DNA from: Discostella pseudostelligera
Taxonomy: Eukaryota; Bacillariophyta; Thalassiosirophyceae; Thalassiosirales; Thalassiosiraceae
Direction: 5' to 3'
DNA length: 52,874 nt
NCBI GenBank assembly: GCA_036940085.1
Contig: JALLBK010000321.1
Span: 1-52,874, forward strand
Shown here: piece by piece, positions 24,437-35,131 of the stretch
Layout of the letters: every line of letters begins with the position of its first letter
Position numbering within the stretch: the stretch's first letter is position 1
Program-made: the position numbers and the translations under genes
The notes under the pieces: model-generated
What the model saw: the letters and a program-made list of their open reading frames with translations, nothing else
Databases searched by the model: none
Told to the model about the DNA's origin: nothing

Positions 24437-26299
24437 GATGATGATGATGTTATCAACTGAAATGAGGTGGTGATGGCGGCGATGGAGAGTGATATTGCGT
24501 AGGAGAGCGAGCGATATGGGTACAATAGTATCGCTGGGTCAATCTCTCACTTTCACGCGGTGGGCATCGACAATCGTTGTGACACCCTTTTGATAAGTCT
24601 GAGGGTATGGAGAGATAGATAAGGCAAAGGCGGGCAGGATCATGAGATGCTTGCGCAATGAATCTGCAGATAATATGAGATGATGATCATGTAGTTCTCG
24701 ACCACGACGCCTACGAACTGGCAGTACATGCACCGACGGTCTCCAGCAACTTCACCGTCGAGAGTGGACATGACAACTAAGGGATGATATCGATCGCCTC
24801 GACCTCGAACACCCATGCCATTTCACCATTACCGCACAAAGTAGCAGAACATACCTTAACGGTTCCAATTGCCAATGAATGGGCAAATCAATGATGAGTC
24901 AGATCGCTGGCGTCAATGGAGACAGTTGTTGGAGTTGGATTATTGATTTAGATTGCGCGGATCATCGGGGTGTGAGAAAAGGGTGAATGTAGGTGAATGT
25001 TCATGCACCATTTCTATTCTTCTTCATTATTCATGGAGTTTCATGCTTCATTCGGTTCGGTTGGAGTGTGTGGATGTGAGTGATGCTTTGGCTCACCACT
25101 CATTGGATTCACATTGACTCTGAAATATTAGGAGTATCGGAATACCCGATCCTGCTGCTACTCCACAGTGCCCCACCAGCTGGAGCAGCTGTTGGCAGCT
25201 GCCTCCCTTTTTGTGTCTTCATGGTGAGGCGCAGCTGCTCCAACTTTTTTCTTTTTTGGTTTTGGCCTTGCTGAAATGTATTTTCAGTATCATTAAATGA
25301 CCATTTTACTGGCAAATGGTACCGGTTCCTTCGTGGCGAGAGTGTCACCCTCCGAATGGCTTGAAAGTACGTTCTCTCATCCATGGAGGAATCAATGCAT
25401 CTCCACGAGGAGTAGAGATGGAGGGAAAGCTAAAAAGATCGATTGGATATTTCGCTATTATTCGGGAAAGATCCGCCATCCGAAACCTGCATGACGTATC
25501 TCTGATGCAGCACAGGATCTTTTCACGAGAGTCTACATAGGAATAGTACGTGACCGCTCTTCTTTGTTTCCACGTCATGCGGAACGTCAGAAGATGTAGT
25601 TATTGCATCGAATCCATTCTCGTCGTTATGATACAAATTTGTTAACTACAATTTCGCCCAGACATAGACGTATGTGGCACAAATCCCCAGAGTGCATTCC
25701 GCTCGGATCATTAATCGCACTGTTCCATTCGCTGGGGAACTATTGTCGTTAAGTATCTGATGTTGGTGAATGATGCAGTTCCTAGCCATTGTGACGTCAG
25801 TGGAGGACAAGAAACGAGAAAGATTTTGAATTTAGCGTCTGTTCCTCGTTCACTCGCCGGCAGTTGGCGCAGCGGTCTGTCCATGGTTGGTTGCTGGTGC
25901 CGGCAGAAAGCGGATGGAGGGGAACACTCCCCGCCCGCCGGCCGGCCCCCTTTTCCTAGTTATCTGAATTTTTGGCGGGCTCAACGAACGCAGAGAAGCC
26001 TCGATCGACGACCGACGCGAAGCAATACTCCGATCGGCATCGGCATTTCATGTGTCTCATTTCCTACCATTCCACCTCATTCAATTGAATGGATCGATTG
26101 CCGGTTGCCATTCCCGGCCCGCGTCGGCACCAGTAGCAGAGACAACGGCAGATTCAGAAGCCAAAACGATGCATCGGTGATATCGATTGATTCGCCATAG
26201 TATTCGGTACTTTCAGAGAGGAGAGAGTAAACATCGTCGTCAATCGTCGTTGGGCGTCGTGTACAGTGCACACTAGGTGTGCCCAACAAGTATTTCACC
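24437..26299. other. long intergenic region between divergent genes
   Basis: No gene is supported. The homeodomain gene is transcribed leftwards and the small membrane-protein gene rightwards, so both promoters fall here. A TTTGGCGGGC element is at 25971-25980 and a GC-rich run around 25930-25950. The open frame at 25760-26200 has skewed composition without recognisable features. Confidence 0.6.
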
Positions 26300-26788
26300 A
26301 TGAAGACTCCAACTACAACATCTCTCCAGTGCACTGCCATCCTCCTACTCCAGCATCTCCACTCCTCCACCTCTCAATCTCAATTCGTTCCCACCTTCAC
26401 ACCCACCTACCCATTCGGCGCCATCGAAGTCGGTGACAATGTCGTCGATCGCACCCTTCCCCCCACTGTCAATCTAGCCTCGGTCACTGGACGAGGAGCA
26501 CCATCGATGAATCCAACGTATAAACCATCCTATTCGCCAACGACCAAAGATTTTGGGAATATTCAAGTAGATATACCAGGATTAGAAGAGGAGTTGTCAC
26601 GGCCGGAGGGGGAGACGGAGATACCGACGTATGCTCCGACGATTGGACCAGAAACGTCGTCGCAGATACAATCCAATGGCGGTAGTAGTCATTCGAGACG
26701 AAGAATAGGAGAATGGGGGAACAATTATTTTATGTTGGGTTGTATGGCTATTGGATATTATCTTCTTCTTGGTTGGTGTTTGCAATGA
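26300..26788 (+). CDS. small secretory-pathway membrane protein, Pro/Thr-rich
   Basis: Single exon, 162 aa, start ATG at 26300 in ACCATGA context. The N-terminus (MKTPTTTSLQCTAILLLQHL) is a probable signal peptide. The luminal or extracellular part has repeated Pro-Thr motifs (FVPTFTPTYPF, PTYKPSYSPT, PTYAPTIGP), a style common in diatom surface proteins. A short basic stretch SRRR precedes a C-terminal hydrophobic segment (YFMLGCMAIGYYLLLGWCLQ) that runs to the last residue and probably anchors it as a type I membrane protein. A GPI signal is less likely because polar linker and small-residue site are unclear. No family is recognised. Role at the cell surface is a guess. Confidence 0.7.
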   Translation: MKTPTTTSLQCTAILLLQHLHSSTSQSQFVPTFTPTYPFGAIEVGDNVVDRTLPPTVNLASVTGRGAPSMNPTYKPSYSPTTKDFGNIQVDIPGLEEELSRPEGETEIPTYAPTIGPETSSQIQSNGGSSHSRRRIGEWGNNYFMLGCMAIGYYLLLGWCLQ

Positions 26789-27639
26789 CACTACACAACC
26801 AACACTACTTCATTCTCTCCCCGCCGGCGCAAGAGCTTTTTGACCAGGTCGACAAAAAATCAAAGAGTGCGATATAGGAGTGAGGACCGTTTTGGGAAAT
26901 TCTGAAATGCAAACAATAAACAATAAACTTACACAACCAACATCCTCCGCCGCATTCCGTTTGCTCCATCTCATCTATACCGTTGATTAGTGCTTTGGAG
27001 AGGGGAGGAATATGAGAGCTGGTGATGGTGCACTTTTATTGTGCACCCGGAAAACAACCCACTACTGATGGAAGGCTGAGTGGATGGGCGCTACTTGCTA
27101 TATAATTTTCAATTCCTCTCCCTCTCTCTCTTCGTTGGCATGTTGGTTTGGTGTGCAGACAATGTACGCTACATGATTCTGTCAGGGAGAGAGGATATGG
27201 TAGAGACCAGAGATCGTTATCGACGTAATTACTATCTGTGATGTTAATTATTTGTTCTATTTGGATGCACATTACATTACGTTTCTTCGATAATGAATAC
27301 GAACACTGTCGATGCTTCCAAATAATAATATGATGAGCATGTCTCTCCACAAGTTCGACAATGATCGAGGATCGCATGTTCTCTCTCTCTCTCTCTCCCT
27401 CTGGGCACAAGAGATCGGAGATGAGACGATTCTCATTTCATTGCGGCCTGCAAATCTAGCCATGACAAATAACAGTGTTCTAAGCATGATATCTCACACA
27501 TTAGTGTGTTCGTTATTTTAACATCTATTGCTTGAGGAGGCAAAAACTCGAGGTAGTCCCGTTGTTTCCGTCTCATGATGTGCGCAAAAAAATCATCCAT
27601 CTGTACACCATCCATGTTCCTTGCATTCAAAGCCTTGCT
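26789..27639. other. intergenic region between convergent genes
   Basis: No gene is supported. It holds short CT/GA-rich runs (27116-27132 and 27380-27398) that create chance open frames on both strands. The 3' ends of two convergent genes lie here. Confidence 0.6.
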
Positions 27640-30555
27640 TTATTTCCGCATCAGACCCAGGAGAACACTGGCAGCATCATAACGAACGTCGGGATCACTG
27701 TTGCTCTTCGACTGCTGCTCTCGTGCTCCTTCACGAGTAGTAGTCGTTGCATTATCATCCGATTCTTCCGGGGAAATCAAATCCCCAATAGTCTTTGGCT
27801 TCTTCAGTGTTGGTTCGCTATCGGCTTTGTCGTCGTCATCCACTTCATTCGATGAAGTATTCTTCGTTGTCTTTTCCGATGTTGCTCCCTCCTCCCTGTC
27901 ATCGGCATCGACGGCATCTTCTTTCGCCCCAGAACCAAACAGTTTGTGTAGAATTTCACCGTGTGGACCAAGCTCCTTGTCCTTCTCTTGATGACGAGAG
28001 TTGGCGTTATTGTTATTGTCGGTGATGGAATCCATGTTCCCGTCGGCGTCATTATCATCCTGTTCTTCATCACATGTCGGTATGGCACTTGCATTCTTCT
28101 CATCACCATCCGTTCGAGACTCGTTCTCTCCTGGAGATAGAGAAATGTGTCGGGCAGGAGGAGTTTCATCGACGACGACGACACCTTCTTCTCGATTGGC
28201 ATCGAATCCTCCATTGAAGAGTGCATGATGAACCAACTTCTTCTGAGGATTGCCCGTCGACAATGATGCAGATTCAGATGATGTTGATGATACGGTAGTC
28301 GGGTTATTGTTGACCTTGTGCACCAACTTGGGCCTTCGTTTCCACTTCTCAGCCTTCTTGGCCCGCTTCGCCGCTTTCTTGGCGGCCTTGTACATTGCCA
28401 TTATTGGCATATCCTCATCGTCGGTAATAATAGCTTCAGACTTGGTCGGGTCGGAAGATGCCTCCATACCATTCGAATGATGGTGACTACTCGTTGGGTA
28501 GACGCCACTATGATGTTTGTGCACCACCGAAGGCTGTTGCTTTTCATGAAGAGTCGTCGTCGTTGCTGGAGGAGGCCAAGTAGAAGTACCGTTGTAAGCA
28601 AATTGCATCGGATTGATACCTGATTTGGACATTGGATCCCATCGATGCATCATCCCTTCGTGAATAGGTAGTACTAGTGTCGGAGAAGGACCCTTCATTC
28701 CAGAAACTCCAGTCATCGCCGACGCGGGCATACCACCAGTCCCATTCATAAGACTATCCACCTTGTACGCCTTAATTGCCGCAATACAATTCGTAACACG
28801 CATTAACAAATCCAATTCAATATCATCCGTTGCTGCCCGTGCTACTCGTTGTTGAATGGAAACAAGTATTCCCAATATGGCATCGACGAGATTTGGAAAT
28901 TCACGATTATCCTCGGGGAGTAAGGTGGCAATGGCAGGTGCAATCTCTGGAACGCGGGAGACGACTCCTGTTAAGAACTTGGAAAACATGGCACTCTCGA
29001 AGCTGCTGCTGCCGCCGCCATTGGTAGTGGCGGCAGTGGGCATGGTAGAGTGGAGATTATCAAGACCATGATTGTTCCTGGTTTGCATGAGTAACGGATT
29101 TCCATCCCTGTCCACTTCAATTCCATTATTGAAGTATCGAAGATGGTTGTTGGTGGCGTCCCTCATGTTTGATGGTTGTGTAGGATAAGTGGAGGAGGAG
29201 GAGGAGGAGGAGGCTTGTGCTGAGGATGGACTGTTTCCCATGGCTCGTTCATGGTTAATGGCATGCGCTAGAGTGTCAGCGCTGCCAAACGATGTTCGGT
29301 GATGATTATGGGCATCGGCAGCGGCTACCTTGGCATGATGGACTTGCTGCTGCTGCTGCTGTTGCTGCTGATCGAGCATGTCACGGTACATTTGCTGGTT
29401 ATCGTTGGTGTCTCTTCTCGCCGATGCTGCTGCCCCTGCGGCAGCATGTCCCTCTGGACGATAGAAACGAAGATTATTACCCAGGAGCTGCGACTCTAAC
29501 AATAATTGCTGATTGGCAGCGGCGACGGCAACAGCTCGTTTGTTCCTCTCCAGGTAGTTTTCACGAACAAGAGCGGAGTTCTGAACGCTTTGTATCTCGG
29601 CGGCACGTCGAATCAAGTCTTCGTCGGAGAGTGTCAGTTGTTGAAATGGGTGTCCAGCGCCACTTCCAGCAGCACCGCCAGCCATTTGCGACATGGGGAG
29701 CAAACGCGAGAGGTGATCAAGGTCACTATTGGCCGATGATGCGGTGGCGTCGACGCCGCCACCAACACCTCCCCATGGATGATGATGATGCTGCTGCTGC
29801 TGACCATTCATCGATTGATGCTGTCGCTTGACGGCCTCTTCTTCCATGAAGCGCCTCCGAAGAAGACTCTCGCGAATGGCCATCTCTTCTGCCAGCTGCT
29901 GGGCATACCCGCCATACGCCACATGCTGACCCCCTCCTTGGCCTTGGTCGGTGAACTCAGCCGCCGCCCCCGCCGCTGAGGCAGCCGTCTGATGATGAAG
30001 AAGACGTTGCGGCATCTCTCGCTGACGCTGCTGCTCTTGAAGCATGAGATATCGCTCGATCGACTCCACATTGCGGAACCTGTCGTCCTGCGCTTGTTGC
30101 TGCTGTTGAAGGACGCGATCTCGCATAGCGGCGGTAGTGGCGGCAAGCTCGGCCTCCGTCATTCGACTATCGCTGCTGTTGGGCCCGGGCCCGTCATATT
30201 GATGATGATGCTGTTGTTGTTGGAGACGAGCCAATTCATCATCGTCGCGTCCTCCTCGAGCGTACATGGCGGCTTGTTGGCGAAGATTCCCTCCACTACC
30301 TCCTCCTCCGGCGCCACCGCCACCACCCGTGGCAGCCGTACGCATATTATCTTGTTGGAATTGTTGAATCAACAGCTGTTGATACCGTAGTGCACCCATT
30401 CCAGCAGCGCCAGCCGACGAGGCAGCAGAGGCAGAGGTCGATGCAGCGGCTCCGTAACGGTCAGTAGTATCGGGGATGGCGGCGGAAGATCGGCCACCTC
30501 CTCCTCCGTCACTACTGCGGCCAAATACGTGATGATGGTTGGGTAGGCCATTCAT
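27640..30555 (-). CDS. Gln/His/Ala-rich protein of unknown function, probably nuclear
   Basis: Single exon, 971 aa from the chosen ATG at 30555. The same frame stays open to an ATG at 30819, but the extra residues look like translated leader, so the shorter start is preferred. The N-terminal half is full of Gln, His, Gly and Ala runs. A charged helical stretch there includes DEDLIRRAAEIQSVQN and ENYLERNKRAVAVAAANQQL. In the middle is an ordered, hydrophobic helical segment (FSKFLTGVVSRVPEIAPAIA; then LVDAILGILVSIQQRVA). Later KKAAKRAKKAEKWKRR is a strong candidate nuclear localisation signal. The tail is acidic and ends in RYDAASVLLGLMRK, which looks like a short conserved motif. I do not recognise the family. 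Composition suggests a transcriptional or RNA-granule regulator, by inference only. Confidence 0.7.
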   Translation of the reverse strand: MNGLPNHHHVFGRSSDGGGGGRSSAAIPDTTDRYGAAASTSASAASSAGAAGMGALRYQQLLIQQFQQDNMRTAATGGGGGAGGGGSGGNLRQQAAMYARGGRDDDELARLQQQQHHHQYDGPGPNSSDSRMTEAELAATTAAMRDRVLQQQQQAQDDRFRNVESIERYLMLQEQQRQREMPQRLLHHQTAASAAGAAAEFTDQGQGGGQHVAYGGYAQQLAEEMAIRESLLRRRFMEEEAVKRQHQSMNGQQQQHHHHPWGGVGGGVDATASSANSDLDHLSRLLPMSQMAGGAAGSGAGHPFQQLTLSDEDLIRRAAEIQSVQNSALVRENYLERNKRAVAVAAANQQLLLESQLLGNNLRFYRPEGHAAAGAAASARRDTNDNQQMYRDMLDQQQQQQQQQVHHAKVAAADAHNHHRTSFGSADTLAHAINHERAMGNSPSSAQASSSSSSSTYPTQPSNMRDATNNHLRYFNNGIEVDRDGNPLLMQTRNNHGLDNLHSTMPTAATTNGGGSSSFESAMFSKFLTGVVSRVPEIAPAIATLLPEDNREFPNLVDAILGILVSIQQRVARAATDDIELDLLMRVTNCIAAIKAYKVDSLMNGTGGMPASAMTGVSGMKGPSPTLVLPIHEGMMHRWDPMSKSGINPMQFAYNGTSTWPPPATTTTLHEKQQPSVVHKHHSGVYPTSSHHHSNGMEASSDPTKSEAIITDDEDMPIMAMYKAAKKAAKRAKKAEKWKRRPKLVHKVNNNPTTVSSTSSESASLSTGNPQKKLVHHALFNGGFDANREEGVVVVDETPPARHISLSPGENESRTDGDEKNASAIPTCDEEQDDNDADGNMDSITDNNNNANSRHQEKDKELGPHGEILHKLFGSGAKEDAVDADDREEGATSEKTTKNTSSNEVDDDDKADSEPTLKKPKTIGDLISPEESDDNATTTTREGAREQQSKSNSDPDVRYDAASVLLGLMRK

Positions 30556-31806
30556 TGTTTCCGATGGTTTCCTTGGTGAATTTTGTTTGCTGGTAATGTG
30601 GCAGAGTAGCCGGCGAGTGGTGTGCGGATGGGAGATATCGTATCTACGAGTGTTGCACACAGGAAGAGTGTGCGAAAATCGTTGGATGAAAACCTTGGAA
30701 GCCTCGCTTTCTATTCTCTGGGACGCTCCTGCCTGTATGTGCCTTGCCTTTGGAGCAATAATCTCAGTGCAGCTGGGCTCGTGCCCTTTAGATAGTTTAA
30801 GCTTTCTTTGGCATATCAACCTCGTCGCTCATTTTCTCCCTTCCTCCAGTGTTCATCAAGGGATGGAAGGTGCAACCTTTCCTGTCACTCTCTCGTAATG
30901 AAGAAAGATGGGTTCGTGCGTCTTTCCCAATAGCTAGTAATCCTACCATCTTCGCCACGGTAAATCGAAAACGACACCACTTCTCCTTGCGAGAACAGAT
31001 GATGAAATCGGTTCTGCATGGATGATGACCACAAGAGACGAAACTACTTTCGCAGAATGTAGGAGTAGGAGGTTTTCTTGGAAGGAGTGGCAGGGAGGAG
31101 CTCGGATTGCGGATAGAATGCTTCCTCGGGAAGAAATGTCAAGAATATCAAAGAACGAACTGCAACCCCCGAGACGCGAGACGTCAAGCCCCTTATGCTG
31201 CCACTTGAAGATCACATGTAACTTTTGTTGAATGGTTGAACTTGTCCGACGACAACTTCTGCGACAGTCTACGAAGAGCCAAATCTCTCTAGAGGATGTG
31301 CGATGGGTTCGAGTGGGTTCAATAAAAGTTGCTTAGGGCGGGTAGTAAAAAGACTTCAAGTGTCATTGACAAATAATCAATATTCAAAGACTGCACCACT
31401 TTGTGGGTGGGTGCAGGTACGATCGCTTCTCAGAGTGAACACATCACACAGAACATCACCATGAAGCACATGGAAAAAATATGTAACGCTATCACTCGGT
31501 ACAAGGGTCGAGTGTCAACTCTTATGTCATTCAACTGATGTATTTTGCTTCTTCTCTCCCCTTCTCTTTTGCTTACGATACTCTCGTTGTCAAAACCTTT
31601 TGGAATGGGTGACGCCGTTCAGGGTATAGGTAGATAGCTTTCGGTAAGTAGGCAGATGATCTGGCAGATGGCAGTCTATGGCAGTGCAATAATATTATGG
31701 GAGATAGGAGCATGCACCAATGGTATCTATCTCTATAGATACTGCCTTTGTCGTCTTGTTCAGCTTATTCCGGCATCATCATTGAATAATTGAATAACTA
31801 TCAATT
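30556..31806. other. intergenic and 5' region of the Gln-rich gene
   Basis: No gene is supported. The part nearest 30556 is probably the leader of the Gln-rich gene; the part nearest 31806 is 3' flank of the acidic-protein gene. No GGCGGGA element was seen here, unlike most other 5' regions in the window. Confidence 0.55.
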
Positions 31807-33063
31807 TTATGAATTGGAAGACAACGATGAATCATCATCGCTCAATGATGCAACCACTGGCTGGGACCTCCGACTGTTGTTGTTGCGAGTCCTATTCTTC
31901 ATCTTCTTTTTCTCCTCCTTCTTTTTCTTCTTCTCCTTCTTCTTCATCGACTTCTCTCTCTTCTTTGATTCCGTAACAAAAAATGGTGCTACTTCTTCTT
32001 CTTCTTCGACCACGAACGCAGAATCATTAGTGCTTTCAATGTCATCGCTCGTCTGAAAATCCTCCTCCTCTTCTGCCTCGTACAATGCACCCTCGTCGTC
32101 ACCAGATTCTTCACCGACATTGCCACCATCTTCTTCTTCCTCGTCACTCTCGCTGTACTGACTATAATCGGGGGTGAAGTACCGCACTCCTCCACCGTAC
32201 ACTCCCCTCCGAGCACTGCCCCTGTGGCTAGTACTACCCCCGTGCAACTTGCTGTAAAAGCTCCTTTGGGATTCCTCTAGCATACCATTCGTGGCCGTTG
32301 CAGTAACTGAAGTAGAACTAAATTGTGCACTACTATTTCTCCAGTCGTCGTCATCATAATTGCAACCACTGCGACCACTGCTTGGAATGATATCTGCATC
32401 TGGATCTATCGGCCCTGTCCTACAATATTCGTTACCACCATCCGTCAGTAACAATAAGGAGGAAGGATCGGCGCCGGCACCATTTTCCAACAACAACGGT
32501 CGACCCTCCATAATCGCCAGTAGACATTGTCGCTTCTCTTCATCTTGCTGCGCAAGGAACTTCTCCGAATAGGACTTGTACGGCCACCGTGTCGATCTAC
32601 CAAGGGAGGTACGATCGGTTTGATCCGCGGTGCTGCATGCCGATGCCGATGCGGCAGAGCTGTCGAGTAACTTTTTGAAGTTGGAGAAGTTGTTGTTCTT
32701 CCTTCGGATGTCGCTGCCAGAACTACTGCTACTATCGCTGCTGGTGCTGCAATTGGAATCATCATTGTCATTGGTGGATGGAGTAGTCGTCGTAGTTGCT
32801 TGAGATTCATCCTCTTCCTCCATCTGTTTCTTCTTGGTGCGCCTCACTGTAAGCACTCCTCCTACTTCTCCTCCTCCGTGGTTTGCACCGGATTCAATCA
32901 TCAGTTGCTTCTTCGACCAACTCTTCTTCACATGATTGTGATAATCTCCCTCGATACCCTCATTGACAATTGTCTTTTTGAGAATGAGGACAATTTTCCC
33001 TTTGCGATAGAGTTGCTTTCGTTTCGTAGGTCCAACCTGTTTGGTAGTGTTCGGACGAGGAGG

Positions 33064-33133
<70 letters not shown>

Positions 33134-33230
33134 GTGAGTTTACGATAAGAGTGATGCAGCAATACATGAATAATAACTCCAACTGCATCCTCCATCTCCC
33201 CTTTCCCTGCAAATCCCACCACACACTCAT

Positions 33231-33264
<34 letters not shown>

Positions 33265-34560
33265 ATCATTGGTCCAAAATCGAAACCCTCCATCCTCCTC
33301 TCTGCTTACTAACGTACCTTGACAACTTTATGAGCACACTCCAAAATACTTCTCCACTCCCTCTCCTCCTCTTTGTTCATTTTGACATATCCCCTTCGGC
33401 CCATGTAGCCAATGGCATCTTCGAGTTGATTAAAGTAGATGCGTGTGTCTAGATCTTCGCGTACAAAGAAGGTGGCGGCGGTAAAGCCTGTGGAGATGGT
33501 GGCTATGCGTGTTCGTGGATTGGATAGTAGGAGTGGATGATGTGTTGCTGTTGATGTTGTTGGATGATGGTATGATGACGACGATTGTGAGGGTAGTGGT
33601 GGTGATGATGATGATGGTGCCACAGTTGAAGAATTTGTGGAGGCAGAGGAGGAAGAGGCAGACGAAGACATCAAGTCATCATATCGACGAAGGACATTCC
33701 AATCGACCATATTCGGATCATGGACATTTTTAGGATCCATCCACAGCACAGTATTCTGATAATTATTACTGGAGCAATATTGGCTTCGGCTGCTGTAGTT
33801 GTTGTTGTAGCTGTTGCGGCTGCTACCAGCACAATCAATCATGAGATCGGTACAAACAATGGGATGGTTGGTGGGTGCCTCCCCCGGTGGATCTGGCAGA
33901 GTCGTTGGAGTAGAATGATGATAGACTGCCAGTGTATCGATATTGTTGTTGTTGTTGTTGTTGTTGCCACTGTCGTATTTGACAATTTCGGTGGAAGGAT
34001 CCATGCCGACATTANTTGTTGTTGTTGTTGTTGTTGTTGCCACTGTCGTATTTGACAATTTCGGTGGAAGGATCCATGCCGACATTATGGCGATTGTTCC
34101 CTTGATGATGATTTTGCTCCCCGACCTGATGTTGCCGCAATACGAGAGGATGAAGAACAAGAGCGGTGCTATTGCTAGCCCTTCTCCCCTCCTTGTGATC
34201 ATGATGACGACGGCGATCGTCGCCGCAGCGATTTTGATCAGTGTTATTGGTGGTGGTGGTGGTGGTGGTGCATTCCTTCTCCTTATCATTGTCGTCGGTG
34301 GCGGCGGCAGTGGTGGCCACAGCTGCCGTCGTCAGCTCCTCCAACAGCAATGGCTTGATAACATCCCGTCGTCGGATGGATGATTTTCGTACTCGTAGTG
34401 GTTTGTTGCTCGCCATCATGGAGGACGACGACGAAGCTGATGATGACGATGACGAATTGTGGGTGGTGGAGCGCAATAATAGCAATGAATTGAATAGTTC
34501 TTCTCCTCGGCTCCTGGCGCTGGAGGCGTCCGGCGGCGGCGGCGGCGGCGAAGCAATCAT
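31807..34560 (-). CDS. acidic, Ser-rich protein of unknown function (frame interrupted by assembly fault)
   Basis: Exons 34560-33318 and 33036-31807, with a 281-nt intron. As given, exon 1 has an N at 34015 between two exact 72-nt copies, which shifts the frame. Discounting one copy and the N leaves 799 codons in one frame, so the break is an assembly fault and the gene is probably intact. The N-terminal half is Ser/Asn/Thr-rich. The most ordered part is at the exon 1 end (TGFTAATFFVREDLDTRIYF, then YMGRRGYVKMNKEEEREW), running across the junction into GPTKRKQLYRKGKIVLILKK. A Ser/Asp-rich middle and an acidic, then very basic Lys/Glu C-terminus (KKKEKKKKKEEKKKMKNRTR) follow, suggesting a nuclear or nucleolar protein. 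No family is recognised. The start is the first ATG. Confidence 0.7.
33068..33130. repeat. (GA)n microsatellite, about 31 units
   Basis: Perfect dinucleotide run. It lies inside the 281-nt intron of the acidic-protein gene and reads as (CT)n on the transcribed strand about 30 nt before the acceptor, so it acts as, or sits beside, the polypyrimidine tract. Confidence 0.95.
33232..33262. repeat. (CA)n microsatellite, about 15 units
   Basis: Perfect dinucleotide run in the same intron as the GA run, nearer the donor side of the minus-strand gene. It reads as (GT)n on the transcribed strand. Confidence 0.95.
33943..34087. repeat. two exact 72-nt direct copies around a single N (assembly fault)
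   Basis: Copies 33943-34014 and 34016-34087 are identical and begin with eight TTG units; the N at 34015 separates them. The same 72-N-72 arrangement occurs at 51401-51545. Equal copy length and a lone N point to overlapping contig ends that were joined without merging. Confidence 0.9.
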
Positions 34561-35131
34561 TCTAATTCTGTTATTTTTTCTCTTGGTCGTCGTCGGGTGA
34601 TGATATTATTTATGCTGATATTATCATCTCACCCGAATATTCGGCCAAGCAGAGTTTATGGGTTGGTCGGGTGCCGGATAAAAGTATTATTATCGTTGAA
34701 TATTATTGGTGTTGGTGCACAACTAACAATCAAAACCTAACATATAATATGGAGCAATCAAGCATGCGATGCTCCATCCATCGATTGAGTTCGCAGCATG
34801 CTAAGTAATAGCTGGGGCCGATCTGTGGCAATGGTCATTTTCATGTCTTTTTCGTTCACAGGCTGCTCCCTAAAAATTTCGCCCACTGGGCTTTCTGAAG
34901 GGCTGTTTCGAGTGCCAGTTGCGCCCACACACGAACCGGACGACGTCAGCGGATGGTTTTGGCGGGAAGTCGAGGATGAGTTGGAGACAGCCAGACGACG
35001 CGCGCCCAGTGCGAAAGTTGCGACGGACAGACAGACCCACCGAATGGCTTCCACCTGGCACGTACCGTACTGGCAGCAAATACATAATGGATCGCCGTCC
35101 AATTAATTACTATTAATCAACACTACTGATC
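34561..35131. promoter_or_regulatory. divergent promoter region with palindrome and TTTTGGCGGGAAG site
   Basis: This gap separates the acidic-protein gene and eRF3, transcribed away from each other. CCGAATATTCGG at 34633-34644 is a perfect 12-nt palindrome about 75 nt upstream of the acidic-protein start. TTTTGGCGGGAAG at 34957-34969 is a near-perfect E2F-type site about 165-175 nt upstream of the eRF3 start. Confidence 0.5.

Noticed and set aside
25760..26200. 146-codon plus-strand open frame
   Set aside because: Biased Arg/Pro/Ser composition, no domain or signal peptide, in the promoter side of the small membrane-protein gene; likely chance in GC-rich sequence.
30556..30819. N-terminal extension of the Gln-rich protein
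   Set aside because: The extra residues differ in composition from the rest and look like translated leader; an in-frame ATG at 30555 has a better coding context.
33118..33258. Extension of the acidic protein through poly-Ser-Leu and Cys-Val repeats
   Set aside because: These are translated CT and GT microsatellites; a GT-AG intron removes them and keeps the phase.
33943..34087. Real tandem duplication with frameshift in the acidic-protein gene
   Set aside because: The N, the exact identity and the same 72-nt length at 51401-51545 favour an assembly fault.
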